A stretch of 64,000 nt of DNA from Butyrivibrio sp. (GTDB taxonomy: Bacteria > Bacillota > Clostridia > Lachnospirales > Lachnospiraceae): assembly GCA_023664865.1 (NCBI GenBank), contig JAMPEU010000012.1, forward strand, positions 41,080-105,079. The letters run 5' to 3'. How positions within the stretch are numbered: position 1 is the first letter of the stretch; each line of letters opens with the position of its first letter. Made by a program: the position numbers and the translations under genes. Shown here in pieces: positions 16,906 to 26,601 of this stretch. The notes under the pieces are model-generated. The model saw only the letters and a program-made list of their open reading frames with translations. It searched no databases and was not told the DNA's origin.

Positions 16906-18203
16906 GCAAGGTTATTGTAGTTGGCGGAGGAGCCGCCGGAATGATAGCGGCATTAAGCGCGGCTATACATGGTCATAACGTGCTTTTGCTTGAGAAGAAT
17001 GAGAAACTCGGCAAGAAACTTTTTATTACGGGCAAGGGCAGGTGCAATGTGACTAATGCCTGCGAGGCGGACAAGTTTTTTGAAAATATTGTATCTAATC
17101 CTAAGTTCCTATACAGTGCGTTCTATGGATTTGACAACGTAAGTCTTATGGCGATGCTGGAAGAGGCGGGCTGCCGCCTTAAGACAGAGCGTGGAGAGCG
17201 GGTATTTCCGGTATCGGATCATTCGTCGGACGTCATAGCGGCGCTTAGCCGTATTTTAAAAAAGAACGGCGTGGAAGTCCGGCTGAATACAAAGGCTGCC
17301 AATCTTTTGACAGAAGAAACTGATAATGGAGTAAAGCGGGTATGTGGCGTTATATTAGATAGAAGTTGCAAAGCTGAAGGTAAAAAGGCTGGTCTTGAAA
17401 AAAACGATATTGAAAAAGCCGACGCGGTAATTGTAGCGACAGGGGGGTTGTCCTATCCTTCTACGGGTTCTACGGGAGACGGTCTGCGCATTGCCAAATC
17501 CCTGGGGCATCAAATTAAAAACTGCGTACCATCGCTTGTGCCGCTTACCGTGTCGGAAGACTGGTGTATGCGTTTGCAGGGACTTTCATTAAAGAATGTA
17601 AATCTGATAATGAGAGATGGCAATAAAGAGGTATATAACGGATTCGGAGAAATGCTTTTTACGCATTTCGGCGTCAGCGGACCGTTGGTGTTGTCCGCAA
17701 GCAGTCTTTACGGAAGGTGTAAGAATAAAGGCAATGTAACCTGCGAACTGGATTTAAAGCCCGCGTTATCGGAAGAACAGCTTGAAAAAAGGATTCTCAG
17801 GGATTTTGAAGAAAAACAAAATAAACAGTTTAAAAATGCCTTAGGCGGGCTGCTGCCGGCTAAGCTTATTCCGGTAATAATTGAACTTTCAAATATTATG
17901 CCCGATAAAAAGGTGAACGAGATTACACGTGAAGAGCGAAAAGGCCTTGCGCATCTTTTGAAGCATCTGGTATTCAGTATAAGCGGCACCAGGGGATTCG
18001 ACGAGGCGATTATCACGCAGGGCGGAATCAATGTTAAGGAAATCAATCCTTCAACCATGGAGTCCAAACTGGTGAAAAATCTATATTTTGCAGGGGAGAT
18101 ATTGGACGTAGACGCATATACCGGAGGCTTCAATTTACAGATTGCATGGTCTACCGGCTATCTTGCGGGAGAGAGTATAGAGGAGGAAAATCATGGGATA
18201 TAA
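16902..18203 (+). CDS. NAD(P)/FAD-dependent oxidoreductase, HI0933/BaiN-like
   Basis: The dinucleotide-binding motif VVGGGAAGMIAAL opens the protein, followed by the family block KKLFITGKGRCNVTN near residue 45, a second GG motif (VIVATGGLSYPSTGSTGDG) and the C-terminal GEILDVDAYTGGFNLQIAW signature. These are typical of the HI0933 flavoprotein family, whose cellular role is mostly unknown. I use ATG 16902, which overlaps the stop of the RpiR gene, rather than the GTG at 16887. It overlaps cmk by 11 bp. Length is 433 residues. Confidence 0.88.
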   Translation: MSKVIVVGGGAAGMIAALSAAIHGHNVLLLEKNEKLGKKLFITGKGRCNVTNACEADKFFENIVSNPKFLYSAFYGFDNVSLMAMLEEAGCRLKTERGERVFPVSDHSSDVIAALSRILKKNGVEVRLNTKAANLLTEETDNGVKRVCGVILDRSCKAEGKKAGLEKNDIEKADAVIVATGGLSYPSTGSTGDGLRIAKSLGHQIKNCVPSLVPLTVSEDWCMRLQGLSLKNVNLIMRDGNKEVYNGFGEMLFTHFGVSGPLVLSASSLYGRCKNKGNVTCELDLKPALSEEQLEKRILRDFEEKQNKQFKNALGGLLPAKLIPVIIELSNIMPDKKVNEITREERKGLAHLLKHLVFSISGTRGFDEAIITQGGINVKEINPSTMESKLVKNLYFAGEILDVDAYTGGFNLQIAWSTGYLAGESIEEENHGI

Positions 18204-18873
18204 AATTGCGATTGACGGACCTGCGGGAGCGGGAAAAAGCACGATAGCGAAGCTTATTGCGAAGAAACTCGGTTTCATATATGTGGATACCGGCGCTATG
18301 TATCGTGCAATGGCGCTTTTTATGATGAATGAGGGAGTCGATGCTAAAGATACCGAAGCGATAAACAGGAAGTGTAAAGAGGCGGATATCACGATTCGTT
18401 ATGAAAATGGAGAGCAGATAGTTCTCTTAAACGGTGAAAACGTAAACGGTCTGATTAGAACGCAGCAGGTAGGAAACATGGCGTCTCTGACAAGCCCTAA
18501 TATAGAAGTAAGGAAGAAACTTGTGGAATTACAGCAGAGGCTTGCCGCTTCCGCCGATGTGGTAATGGACGGAAGGGATATAGGAACATGCGTGCTGCCG
18601 GATGCCGAGGTCAAGGTATTCTTGACGGCGGGGAGCAGGGTGAGAGCCGAGCGCAGATACAAGGAACTGCTCGAAAAAGGTGAAAGCTGCGACCTTGATG
18701 TGATTGAGAAAGAAATTATTAAAAGAGATGAGCAGGATATGACAAGAGAGGTTTCCCCGCTTGTGGCGGCGGAAGATGCGACTTTGGTAGATTCTTCATA
18801 TATGACTATTGAGGAAGTCGCAGAGACAATTATCGGTATGACATCTTGTGACAAAATCCACGGACAGGAGTGA
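18193..18873 (+). CDS. cmk: Cytidylate kinase
   Basis: Cmk phosphorylates CMP and dCMP. The P-loop GPAGAGKST is at residues 8-16; the NMP-binding region DTGAMYRAMAL and DGRDIGTCVLPDA follow. Length (226) fits. It overlaps the upstream flavoprotein and the next gene follows within 12 bp, giving the conserved clostridial cmk-ispH-rpsA order. RBS GAGGAGG. Confidence 0.96.
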   Translation: MGYKIAIDGPAGAGKSTIAKLIAKKLGFIYVDTGAMYRAMALFMMNEGVDAKDTEAINRKCKEADITIRYENGEQIVLLNGENVNGLIRTQQVGNMASLTSPNIEVRKKLVELQQRLAASADVVMDGRDIGTCVLPDAEVKVFLTAGSRVRAERRYKELLEKGESCDLDVIEKEIIKRDEQDMTREVSPLVAAEDATLVDSSYMTIEEVAETIIGMTSCDKIHGQE

Positions 18874-18884
18874 GATCACAGATA

Positions 18885-19733
18885 ATGGAAGTAATAGTTG
18901 CAGAGAATGTAGGTTTTTGTTTCGGCGTAAAAAGAGCGGTTGACGCTGTGTATGAACAGGCATGTACCGATAAGGATATATATACATACGGGGCGATAAC
19001 GCATAATGAGGAAGTAGTTAAGGATTTGGAGAATAAGGGCGTGCATGTCATAGGCTCGGTTAAGGAGCTTGGGGACATAAAAAAAGGAATCGTAATCATA
19101 CGCGCGCACGGCGTTGCCAAGAGTCTTCATGAGCAGATAAAGAGGCAGGGGCTTAAATGTATCGACATGACCTGTCCGTTTGTTAAAAGAATACATAATA
19201 TAGTGGAAAAAGAAAGTTCTGTGGGAAGGCAGATTATAATAGTCGGCAATGCTGGACACCCGGAAGTTGAAGGAATCGTGGGATGGTGCACGACGCCTGC
19301 AATAGTGATAGAAACGCTTGAAGATGCAGAAAAATTCAGCTATGATGGCAAGAAAGAACTTTGTGTCGTGTCGCAGACGACATATAACTACAATAAATTT
19401 CAAGATGTAGTTGAAATTTTGAAACAAAAAGGTTACAATGTTATTGTTGAGAATACTATATGCAACGCCACAGAGTTACGACAAACCGAAGCTAGAAAAA
19501 TAGCGTCTAAGGTTGATGTTATGATAGTAATAGGTGGAAAGCACAGTTCCAATACGCGGAAGTTATATGAAATCTGCGCTCAGGAATGTGAGAACACTTA
19601 TTTTATACAGACATTGGCGGATTTAAATTTGGATTTACCTAAATCTGTCCGGCTGGTAGGTATTACAGCAGGGGCATCTACCCCAAACAATATTATCGAG
19701 GAGGTTCAAAATTATGTCAGAATTAACTTTTGA
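18885..19733 (+). CDS. ispH: 4-hydroxy-3-methylbut-2-enyl diphosphate reductase
   Basis: IspH performs the last step of the MEP isoprenoid pathway. The three [4Fe-4S] cysteines are C12 (GFCFGV), C97 (DMTCPFV) and C193 (NTICNAT); the substrate histidines are H40, H75 (RAHG) and H125 (GHPEVEG). I use ATG 18885, which has CAGGAGTGAG upstream, over the GTG at 18870. In many Lachnospiraceae ispH is fused to rpsA; here the two are separate genes overlapping by 20 bp. Confidence 0.95.
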   Translation: MEVIVAENVGFCFGVKRAVDAVYEQACTDKDIYTYGAITHNEEVVKDLENKGVHVIGSVKELGDIKKGIVIIRAHGVAKSLHEQIKRQGLKCIDMTCPFVKRIHNIVEKESSVGRQIIIVGNAGHPEVEGIVGWCTTPAIVIETLEDAEKFSYDGKKELCVVSQTTYNYNKFQDVVEILKQKGYNVIVENTICNATELRQTEARKIASKVDVMIVIGGKHSSNTRKLYEICAQECENTYFIQTLADLNLDLPKSVRLVGITAGASTPNNIIEEVQNYVRINF

Positions 19734-20865
19734 ACAAATGTTAGAAGATTCATTAAAAACAATACATGCAGGAGAGGTTGTTGAAGGCACAGTCATCGAT
19801 GTGAAACCGGAAGAGATTGTTCTCAATATTGGATATAAATCAGACGGCATTTTAACCAGAAATGAATACACGAACGAACCTAACGTTGATTTAACAACTA
19901 TTGTAAAACCCGGCGATACGATGGAAGTAAAAGTATTGAAGGTAAACGATGGAGAAGGACAAGTTCTTCTTACTTATAAGCGTCTTGCTGCCGACAGAGG
20001 CAATAAGAGAATTGAAGAAGCATATAATAATAAAGAGGTGCTTACAGCTAAGGTTGCGCAGGTTCTTGACGGCGGCTTGAGCGTTATTGTTGATGAAGTC
20101 AGAATTTTCATTCCGGCGAGCCTTGTATCCGATGGCTATGAGAAGGATTTGACCAAATATGCCGGACAGGATATCGAGTTCGTCATAAGCGAGTACAATC
20201 CGAAGAGAAGAAGATATATAGGCGACCGCAAACAGCTTATCGTTGCACAGAAAGCGGAGCTGCAGAAGCAGTTGTTTGAGAAGATTAAAGAAGGCGATAC
20301 GATAGAAGGCACGGTTAAGAATATAACCGATTTTGGCGCATTTATCGACCTTGGCGGAGTGGACGGACTTCTTCATATCTCCGAGATGTCATGGGGAAGG
20401 GTTGAAAATCCGAAGAAAGTCTTTAAGGTTGGCGAGAAGCTTAAGGTGCTTGTGAAGGAAATCTCAGGAAGCAAGGTTGCATTAAGCCTTAAGTTTGAGG
20501 ATGAGAATCCTTGGAAAGATGCAGCTGTTAAATATGCAATCGGCAATGTTGTTACCGGTAAAGTCGCACGCATGACCGACTTTGGCGCATTTATCGAATT
20601 GGAGTCAGGCATTGACGCATTGCTTCATGTTTCGCAGATTTCCAAAGAACGCATTGAGAAACCGGCGGACGTTCTGAAAGTTGGAGAAGAAGTTACGGCT
20701 AAGGTGGTTGATTTTAAAGAAGAAGATAAGAAAATCAGCTTAAGCATTAAAGCTATGTATGCCGCATCGGCGAAAGAGGATGCAGAAGAGGACGACGCTG
20801 ACGAAGTATCGGTAGACATTGATGCTGTAATCGCAAGCGAGAGCGAAGAAGCTTCGCAGGAATAG
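19714..20865 (+). CDS. rpsA: S1 RNA-binding domain protein, RpsA/YpfD-like
   Basis: The 383-residue protein consists of four S1 (OB-fold) repeats. The two most typical begin with GDTIEGTVKNITDFGAFIDL (about 190) and GNVVTGKVARMTDFGAFIEL (about 275), and an acidic tail closes it. Four-repeat homologues such as B. subtilis YpfD bind RNA but are not strictly equivalent to the six-repeat E. coli S1. RBS GAGGAGG lies inside ispH, and the genes overlap by 20 bp, implying coupled translation. Confidence 0.93.
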   Translation: MSELTFEQMLEDSLKTIHAGEVVEGTVIDVKPEEIVLNIGYKSDGILTRNEYTNEPNVDLTTIVKPGDTMEVKVLKVNDGEGQVLLTYKRLAADRGNKRIEEAYNNKEVLTAKVAQVLDGGLSVIVDEVRIFIPASLVSDGYEKDLTKYAGQDIEFVISEYNPKRRRYIGDRKQLIVAQKAELQKQLFEKIKEGDTIEGTVKNITDFGAFIDLGGVDGLLHISEMSWGRVENPKKVFKVGEKLKVLVKEISGSKVALSLKFEDENPWKDAAVKYAIGNVVTGKVARMTDFGAFIELESGIDALLHVSQISKERIEKPADVLKVGEEVTAKVVDFKEEDKKISLSIKAMYAASAKEDAEEDDADEVSVDIDAVIASESEEASQE

Positions 20866-20902
20866 GCTGTATAAGCTAATAAGTAATTTAGGAGCGTATG
20901 TT

Positions 20903-21679
20903 ATGGTATATGATTATGAGTATTTCAAAAAAGCAGTTCTTGATTTAACGAAGATTGATTTGAATGCTTATAAAGAAAAGCAGATGAAGCGCCGGATTGA
21001 TACATTGATTGCCAAAAACGGCATTAAAGGGTACGAGAATTATGTTGCGGCGCTCAAGAGCAACAATAAATTATTTGAAGAATTTGTCAACTATCTGACA
21101 ATCAATGTTTCGGAGTTTTACCGCAATCCGGAGCAGTGGAACATTATTGATAAGGATATTGTTCCGGAACTGGTTAAGAAATTCGGCACTAACCTTAAAA
21201 TATGGAGTGCGGCATGTTCTACGGGAGATGAACCCTATTCTTTAGTTATGGCGTTGTCGAGGCATATTCCGTTAGACCAGATTAAGATTTATGCGACGGA
21301 TTTGGATAAACAGGTTATTGCCAAAGCTAAGACGGGTTTATATACTGAGAAGAGTATTGCCAGCGTGCCGGCAGATTTGAAGAAGAAATATTTTACTAAA
21401 ATCGGTCCGTCATTCCAGATTTCTAATGAAATTAAGGCAAGGGTGGAGTTTAGCGAGCATAATCTGTTAAGGGATAAATACCCTACGGATTATCACATGA
21501 TTGTCTGCCGCAACGTGCTGATTTATTTTACGGAAGAGGCGAAAGAAGAAGTGTTCCGTAAATTTTTCAAAAGCCTGCGTTCAGGCGGATATCTGTTCAT
21601 AGGCAGCACGGAGCAGATTATAAATTATAAGGAGATAGGCTATACCAGGAAAAATTCATTTTTCTATGGGAAACCGTAA
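20903..21679 (+). CDS. cheR: CheR-type protein-glutamate methyltransferase
   Basis: CheR methylates glutamates of chemoreceptors using SAM. The N-terminal helical domain (1-70) is followed by the SAM-binding motif IWSAACSTGDEPYSL near residue 102, IYATDLDKQV and the CRNVLIYF block near 205. Length (258) is normal. It stands alone, away from other chemotaxis genes, which is common in Clostridia. Its presence suggests a motile organism. Confidence 0.93.
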   Translation: MVYDYEYFKKAVLDLTKIDLNAYKEKQMKRRIDTLIAKNGIKGYENYVAALKSNNKLFEEFVNYLTINVSEFYRNPEQWNIIDKDIVPELVKKFGTNLKIWSAACSTGDEPYSLVMALSRHIPLDQIKIYATDLDKQVIAKAKTGLYTEKSIASVPADLKKKYFTKIGPSFQISNEIKARVEFSEHNLLRDKYPTDYHMIVCRNVLIYFTEEAKEEVFRKFFKSLRSGGYLFIGSTEQIINYKEIGYTRKNSFFYGKP

Positions 21680-21704
21680 TGCTTACATAACAGATAGTTA
21701 TTAG

Positions 21705-22808
21705 TCAATATGTATTAGCCATTTTATTTAACACATGAGCCGCATATTCTGAAAAGAGTGTGCGGTCTTTTTTGCGCTCATCCGTAAGCTCGAAGAACAG
21801 TTCACGACTGTTATAATCGCGCTTAAAGAAAGGCTCGATAAACACGTCCCACTGTGGAAGGTAGGAAGAGGCTTTGCGCGTATAGCATGTGGAGGCTGTC
21901 GCCTGTGTTCTGTGGCTTTTATCCACGAAAGATGCGACCGATTTATGTATGGCGGTATCTTCTAAGGGAAGATAATAGTAATCTTTATAGTTGGAATAAA
22001 AGTATTTCATTTCTTCATCGTATATTGAGACCTTAAGGCTGCCGTCACGCCCTTCACCGTTAAATGAACAGCCGTTTAGAAAAGCGGAAAGCGGGCGCGG
22101 AAGGACGGAAGGCAGTTCTAAGTTCATTAAAAGCATATGCTGCTGTCTGCCGCGGTAGTCTTTGTAATAACTTGCCTGGACTTTTTTGGCTCTTGGCGTT
22201 ATGTTAAAAAGGTCATAATAAGCAAGCATCGACGTAAGCTTCAGCATACCTTCCATATCCTCGCGGTTATGTAATACAAGAAGATGATAATTATACTTCG
22301 TGGCGCGTTTCACATAGTCATGGTATATTGTGATAAGCTCGCCGCCGTCAAATTTATCCTCCCGCTCAATGCCAAGAAACGTTTCTAAGGTTTTCTGCTT
22401 GCAGTTAGGTATATTTAAGAAGAATTTATAAGGAGAAATGCGCCTGTACAAATCCGTGCCTTCAAAGGAATCAAAATTATAGGGCATTTTATATTGTTCC
22501 GCTTTCTGAGCTAGATACGGAAGGTCAAAATTATTGCCGTTAAAATGGAATAAATGCGTATAAGGCTTAGCGAAAAGGAAAAACGAATCAAGTATCCACT
22601 GTTCATTTTCGTAATCGTCCGAAAACCACTGCTTAATGTACCAGTCGCCGTCCTTATAATATGCGGCGCCAATCAGATAAAGGCAGGAGCTTTTAGCAGT
22701 AAACCCCGTAGTTTCTATGTCCACAAAAAGAATCTGCTCGAGCGGGGCAATACGCTCTAATGGGTATGACATCTTAAAATTTTCAATTTTTCGATTTTCA
22801 GTAATCAT
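21705..22808 (-). CDS. YprB-like DEDD-family exonuclease / ribonuclease H-like protein
   Basis: The RNase H-like exonuclease core is visible: DIETTG (first acidic motif), HFNGNNFDLPYL (second) and HNREDMEGM with the last Asp and an upstream Tyr/His region. This matches the YprB family, whose substrate is not established. I chose the ATG at 22808, which follows a run of five Gs (Shine-Dalgarno GGGGG) on the minus strand; an upstream ATG at 22847 would add 13 residues. The C-terminal third has no recognised domain. It is convergent with cheR and divergent from rnfC. Confidence 0.82.
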   Translation of the reverse strand: MITENRKIENFKMSYPLERIAPLEQILFVDIETTGFTAKSSCLYLIGAAYYKDGDWYIKQWFSDDYENEQWILDSFFLFAKPYTHLFHFNGNNFDLPYLAQKAEQYKMPYNFDSFEGTDLYRRISPYKFFLNIPNCKQKTLETFLGIEREDKFDGGELITIYHDYVKRATKYNYHLLVLHNREDMEGMLKLTSMLAYYDLFNITPRAKKVQASYYKDYRGRQQHMLLMNLELPSVLPRPLSAFLNGCSFNGEGRDGSLKVSIYDEEMKYFYSNYKDYYYLPLEDTAIHKSVASFVDKSHRTQATASTCYTRKASSYLPQWDVFIEPFFKRDYNSRELFFELTDERKKDRTLFSEYAAHVLNKMANTY

Positions 22809-22946
22809 ATATTTCAACCCCCAATCCTTATATATAAATGATAACACATTTTTTGATTTAGCAGTAGTTTTTTTCGTCGAAAAATAGTATATTTATAGTA
22901 GTGGTTATTTTGACTAAATCTTTTTACAGTGAAAGAGGGGCAGCGA

Positions 22947-24266
22947 ATGGCTAAATTAACATTTGTGGGCGGGGTTCATCCGTATGATGGCAAGGAACTT
23001 TCCAAAGATAAGCCGATTAAAGCCGTATTGCCTAAAGGCGATTTGGTATATCCTTTGTCACAACATATAGGCGCGCCGGCGAAGCCGATTGTGGAAAAGG
23101 GCGAACATGTCCTGACAGGACAGAAGATTGCGGAAGCGGGGGCTTTTGTGTCTGCGCCTATTTATGCGACGGTATCAGGAACGGTTAAGGCGATTGAACC
23201 GCGGCGCGTGGTGACAGGCGACAACGTAATGAGCATCGTTATCGAGAACGACGGGCTGTATGAGGAAGTGGAGTACACGGAAGTAAAACCGCTTGATGAA
23301 ATGAGTAAAGAAGAAATAATTGAGCGGATAAAGGAGGCGGGCATAGTAGGCATGGGCGGCGCAGGCTTTCCTACATTTATCAAGCTTTCGCCTAAGGAAC
23401 CGGAAAAAATTGAATATGTTATTGCAAACTGCGCAGAGTGTGAGCCGTATCTTACTTCTGATTACAGGAGAATGTTGGAAGAGCCGGAGAAACTTGTGCA
23501 GGGGCTTAAGGTTTCACTTAAGTTATTCGACAATGCCAGAGGGATTTTGGCGGTTGAGGACAATAAGCCTGATTGTATTGAAATATTAAAGAACCTTACT
23601 AAGGACGAGGAGAGAATCAGCGTGAAGGCGCTTAAGACGAAATACCCGCAGGGCGCTGAAAGGCAGCTTATTTATGCCACGACAGGCAGGAAGATTAATT
23701 CTTCCATGCTGCCGGCGGATGTCGGCTGCGTGGTAAATAACGTGGATACCGTGGTGGCGATTTATCACGCCGTAATAGAAGGCAAACCGCTTATGAACCG
23801 TATCGTAACCGTGACAGGGGATGCGATTGCAGATCCGCGGAATTTTATTGTAAGGATTGGCACTAATTACCATGAACTTATCGAGGAGGCCGGCGGGTTT
23901 AAGAAAGAGCCTGTAAAAATCGTTTCCGGCGGTCCGATGATGGGATTTGGCATTTTTGATTTGGATGTGCCGACGACAAAGACGGCTTCGGCGTTGTTAT
24001 GCCTGACGCAGGACGACGTTTCCATGATGGAACCCGGACCGTGCATAAACTGCGGAAGGTGCGTGGAAGTATGTCCGGGCAGGGTGGTTCCGAGGCTGCT
24101 CGCGGACTATGCGGAGAATTATAATGAGGAAGCGTTTCTGGCGCATGACGGCATGGAATGCTGCGAATGTGGCTGCTGCAGCTATGTATGCCCGGCAAAG
24201 AGGCCGCTTACGCAGACCATAAAATCTATGAGAAAGCTGCAGCTTGCCAAGAAAAAGGCAAAGTAG
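22947..24266 (+). CDS. rnfC: Rnf complex subunit C
   Basis: RnfC is the NADH/FMN- and Fe-S-binding peripheral subunit of the ion-pumping ferredoxin:NAD+ oxidoreductase. The Gly-rich FMN/NAD site GMGGAGFPTFIKL lies near residue 138, and two [4Fe-4S] motifs (CINCGRCVEVCPG and CCECGCCSYVCPA) are near the C-terminus. I prefer ATG 22947 with AGAGGGG upstream over the GTG at 22929. It opens the six-gene rnf operon. Confidence 0.96.
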   Translation: MAKLTFVGGVHPYDGKELSKDKPIKAVLPKGDLVYPLSQHIGAPAKPIVEKGEHVLTGQKIAEAGAFVSAPIYATVSGTVKAIEPRRVVTGDNVMSIVIENDGLYEEVEYTEVKPLDEMSKEEIIERIKEAGIVGMGGAGFPTFIKLSPKEPEKIEYVIANCAECEPYLTSDYRRMLEEPEKLVQGLKVSLKLFDNARGILAVEDNKPDCIEILKNLTKDEERISVKALKTKYPQGAERQLIYATTGRKINSSMLPADVGCVVNNVDTVVAIYHAVIEGKPLMNRIVTVTGDAIADPRNFIVRIGTNYHELIEEAGGFKKEPVKIVSGGPMMGFGIFDLDVPTTKTASALLCLTQDDVSMMEPGPCINCGRCVEVCPGRVVPRLLADYAENYNEEAFLAHDGMECCECGCCSYVCPAKRPLTQTIKSMRKLQLAKKKAK

Positions 24267-24288
24267 TGGAAAGGAGTATAAATAAAAA

Positions 24289-25221
24289 ATGAGCGATTTG
24301 ATGAAAGTATCGTCCAATCCCCATATAAGGGCAAAATCCTCTACGAGCAGCATAATGTTTGCCGTTGTAATCGCATTGCTGCCGGCGGCAGGGTTCGGTA
24401 TTTATAATTTTGGACTGGATGCGCTGATTTTGATTCTGGTGACGGTTCTATCAACCGTTCTGACGGAATATATTTTTGAGAAAATCCTTAGAAAGAAAGT
24501 CACGATAGGGGATTATTCCGCAGTTGTTACAGGACTTCTTCTGGCGATGAACTTACCGCCCAAAGCGCCGTGGTGGATTGGCGTAATCGGCGGCGTGTTT
24601 GCAATTCTGGTAGTTAAGATGTTGTTTGGAGGTTTAGGGCAGAACTTTATGAATCCCGCGCTTGGCGCAAGATGTTTCCTGCTTATTTCATTCACGTCCA
24701 TTATGACTAATTTTGACTGCGACGCATATACGGGCGCAACTCCGCTCGCCAGCTTAAAAAACGGCGAGGCGGTAAACATTTATAATATGTTTATAGGCAA
24801 GACGGGAGGCACAATCGGGGAAACATCAATGATAGCGATTGTTATCGGCGCATGCATCCTCATTCTGTTAGGGATAATTGATTTAAAGATTCCCGGAAGC
24901 TACATAGTAAGTTTTATTATTTTTATCGGCATATTCGGCGGACGCGGCTTTGATTACGCTTATATCTGCGCGCATCTTGCAGGCGGCGGGCTTATGCTCG
25001 GAGCGTTCTTCATGGCTACCGACTATGTGACAAGGCCAATCACTTCCAAAGGGCAGTATGTATATGGCGTCCTGTTGGGGATTTTGACCGGAATATTCCG
25101 TGTTTTCGGGGCTTCGGCAGAGGGAGTTTCTTATGCGATTATAATCGGCAACCTTTTAGTGCCGTTGATAGAGAAGTCAACTCTTCCTAAAGCATTTGGG
25201 AAAGGAGGAGCAAAGGCATGA
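24289..25221 (+). CDS. rnfD: Rnf complex subunit D
   Basis: This integral membrane subunit (310 residues, about nine hydrophobic segments) carries the covalent FMN attachment motif TGATPL at 148-153. The flavin would be added by an ApbE-type transferase such as the one at 32341. It forms part of the ion channel with RnfA and RnfE. It overlaps rnfG by 4 bp. Confidence 0.95.
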   Translation: MSDLMKVSSNPHIRAKSSTSSIMFAVVIALLPAAGFGIYNFGLDALILILVTVLSTVLTEYIFEKILRKKVTIGDYSAVVTGLLLAMNLPPKAPWWIGVIGGVFAILVVKMLFGGLGQNFMNPALGARCFLLISFTSIMTNFDCDAYTGATPLASLKNGEAVNIYNMFIGKTGGTIGETSMIAIVIGACILILLGIIDLKIPGSYIVSFIIFIGIFGGRGFDYAYICAHLAGGGLMLGAFFMATDYVTRPITSKGQYVYGVLLGILTGIFRVFGASAEGVSYAIIIGNLLVPLIEKSTLPKAFGKGGAKA

Positions 25222-25889
25222 ATGATATGGATAAAGTTAATGAAGGCAATACGGCTGCGGGCAGTAAGAATAAGTCTGATTTGGGCGGAATGTTCAAGGA
25301 TACAGGGATTCTGCTTGTAATTACTTTGATTGCCGGACTGTTTCTGGGACTGGTATACCAGATTACCAAGGAACCGATAGCTGTACAGAAGGAGAAGGCA
25401 AAACAGGAAGCGTGTCAGGAGGTCTTTGCAGACGCTGTTTCATTTACGGAAGTTGAAACTGTGGCAATAGATGCTGCAGCATGGGAAACAGAAGGCTATA
25501 AAGATGTGGCAATAGATGAGGTTATGGCGGCAAATGGCAGTAGTGCGGAAGTTTTGGGCTATGTGATAACTGTCACGACGAAAGAAGGATATGGCGGCGA
25601 CATTACTTTTACGATAGGAATAAGAAATGATGGAACTGTGAACGGCATCTCCATTCTTTCGATTTCAGAGACGGCGGGGCTTGGAATGCGCGCTGAAGAG
25701 GTATTGAAACCGCAGTTTGCAGGAAAGAATGCCGAAAAGTTTGAATATACCAAATCCGGGGCGGCTGCTGACTATCAGATTGACGCAATCTCCGGGGCTA
25801 CGATTACCACTAACGCCGTCACGAATGGCGTAAATGCGGGATTGTATTATTTTAGCACGCAGTTGAAGGGGGGCAGCGAGAATGAATAG
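25218..25889 (+). CDS. rnfG: Rnf complex subunit G
   Basis: RnfG has one N-terminal membrane helix (about 28-48) and an extracytoplasmic FMN-binding domain. The flavinylation motif SGATITT is at 192-198, with FMN attached by phosphoester to a threonine. The GYGGDITFTIGI segment near 125 is also typical. Length is 223. It overlaps rnfD by 4 bp and rnfE by 8 bp. Confidence 0.95.
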   Translation: MNDMDKVNEGNTAAGSKNKSDLGGMFKDTGILLVITLIAGLFLGLVYQITKEPIAVQKEKAKQEACQEVFADAVSFTEVETVAIDAAAWETEGYKDVAIDEVMAANGSSAEVLGYVITVTTKEGYGGDITFTIGIRNDGTVNGISILSISETAGLGMRAEEVLKPQFAGKNAEKFEYTKSGAAADYQIDAISGATITTNAVTNGVNAGLYYFSTQLKGGSENE

Positions 25890-26601
25890 CATTAAAGAAC
25901 GTCTTGTCAACGGACTTATCAAAGAAAATCCGACCTTCGTACTTATGCTTGGCATGTGTCCGACGCTTGCCGTTACGACATCGGCAATAAACGGCTTGGG
26001 AATGGGGCTTACTACTATGGTAGTGTTGGCTTTGAGCAACGCTTTTATCTCGGCGCTTAGAAACATTATACCGGATAAAGTCAGGATACCTGCCTTTATA
26101 GTTATCATTGCCTCTTTTGTGACGATTGTAGAGCTTTTGCTGGAAGGATTTATTCCGTCCTTATATGATTCGCTGGGAATATATATTCCGCTTATAGTCG
26201 TAAACTGTATTATTTTGGGGCGCGCTGAGGCTTATGCCTCTAAAAATCCGATAATTCCGGCATTGTTCGACGGAATAGGCATGGGGCTTGGTTTCTCGTT
26301 TGCGCTTACATGTATAGGTGCAGTAAGGGAGCTTATCGGCGCAGGGACTTTATTCGGTTATCATGTGATGCCGGATAGCTATATACCATGCAGCATTTTC
26401 ATTATGGCGCCGGGTGCATTCTTTGTTCTTGCCGCATTGACTGCGATTCAGAATAAAGTAAAGATTATCGGCGAGCGAAAAGGAAAAGATATGTCCAAGA
26501 TCCAGTCGGGCTGTAACAGCGACTGTATGAACTGTAAAGATGCGGGTTGTACGAAACGCATTTATGATACAAATGGAGAGGGGGATAAGGCAGATGCTTA
26601 A
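25882..26601 (+). CDS. rnfE: Rnf complex subunit E with Cys-rich C-terminal tail
   Basis: RnfE is a six-helix membrane subunit paired with RnfA; the conserved ENPTFVLMLGMCPTLAVT and the Cys-containing VNCIILGRAEA segments are present. It extends to 239 residues, whereas E. coli-type proteins end near 200-230. The extra cytoplasmic tail has a CX3CX2CX4C motif (C211, C215, C218, C223), which could bind metal. The tail region overlaps the start of rnfA by 8 bp only, so it is genuinely in this gene. Confidence 0.93.
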   Translation: MNSIKERLVNGLIKENPTFVLMLGMCPTLAVTTSAINGLGMGLTTMVVLALSNAFISALRNIIPDKVRIPAFIVIIASFVTIVELLLEGFIPSLYDSLGIYIPLIVVNCIILGRAEAYASKNPIIPALFDGIGMGLGFSFALTCIGAVRELIGAGTLFGYHVMPDSYIPCSIFIMAPGAFFVLAALTAIQNKVKIIGERKGKDMSKIQSGCNSDCMNCKDAGCTKRIYDTNGEGDKADA

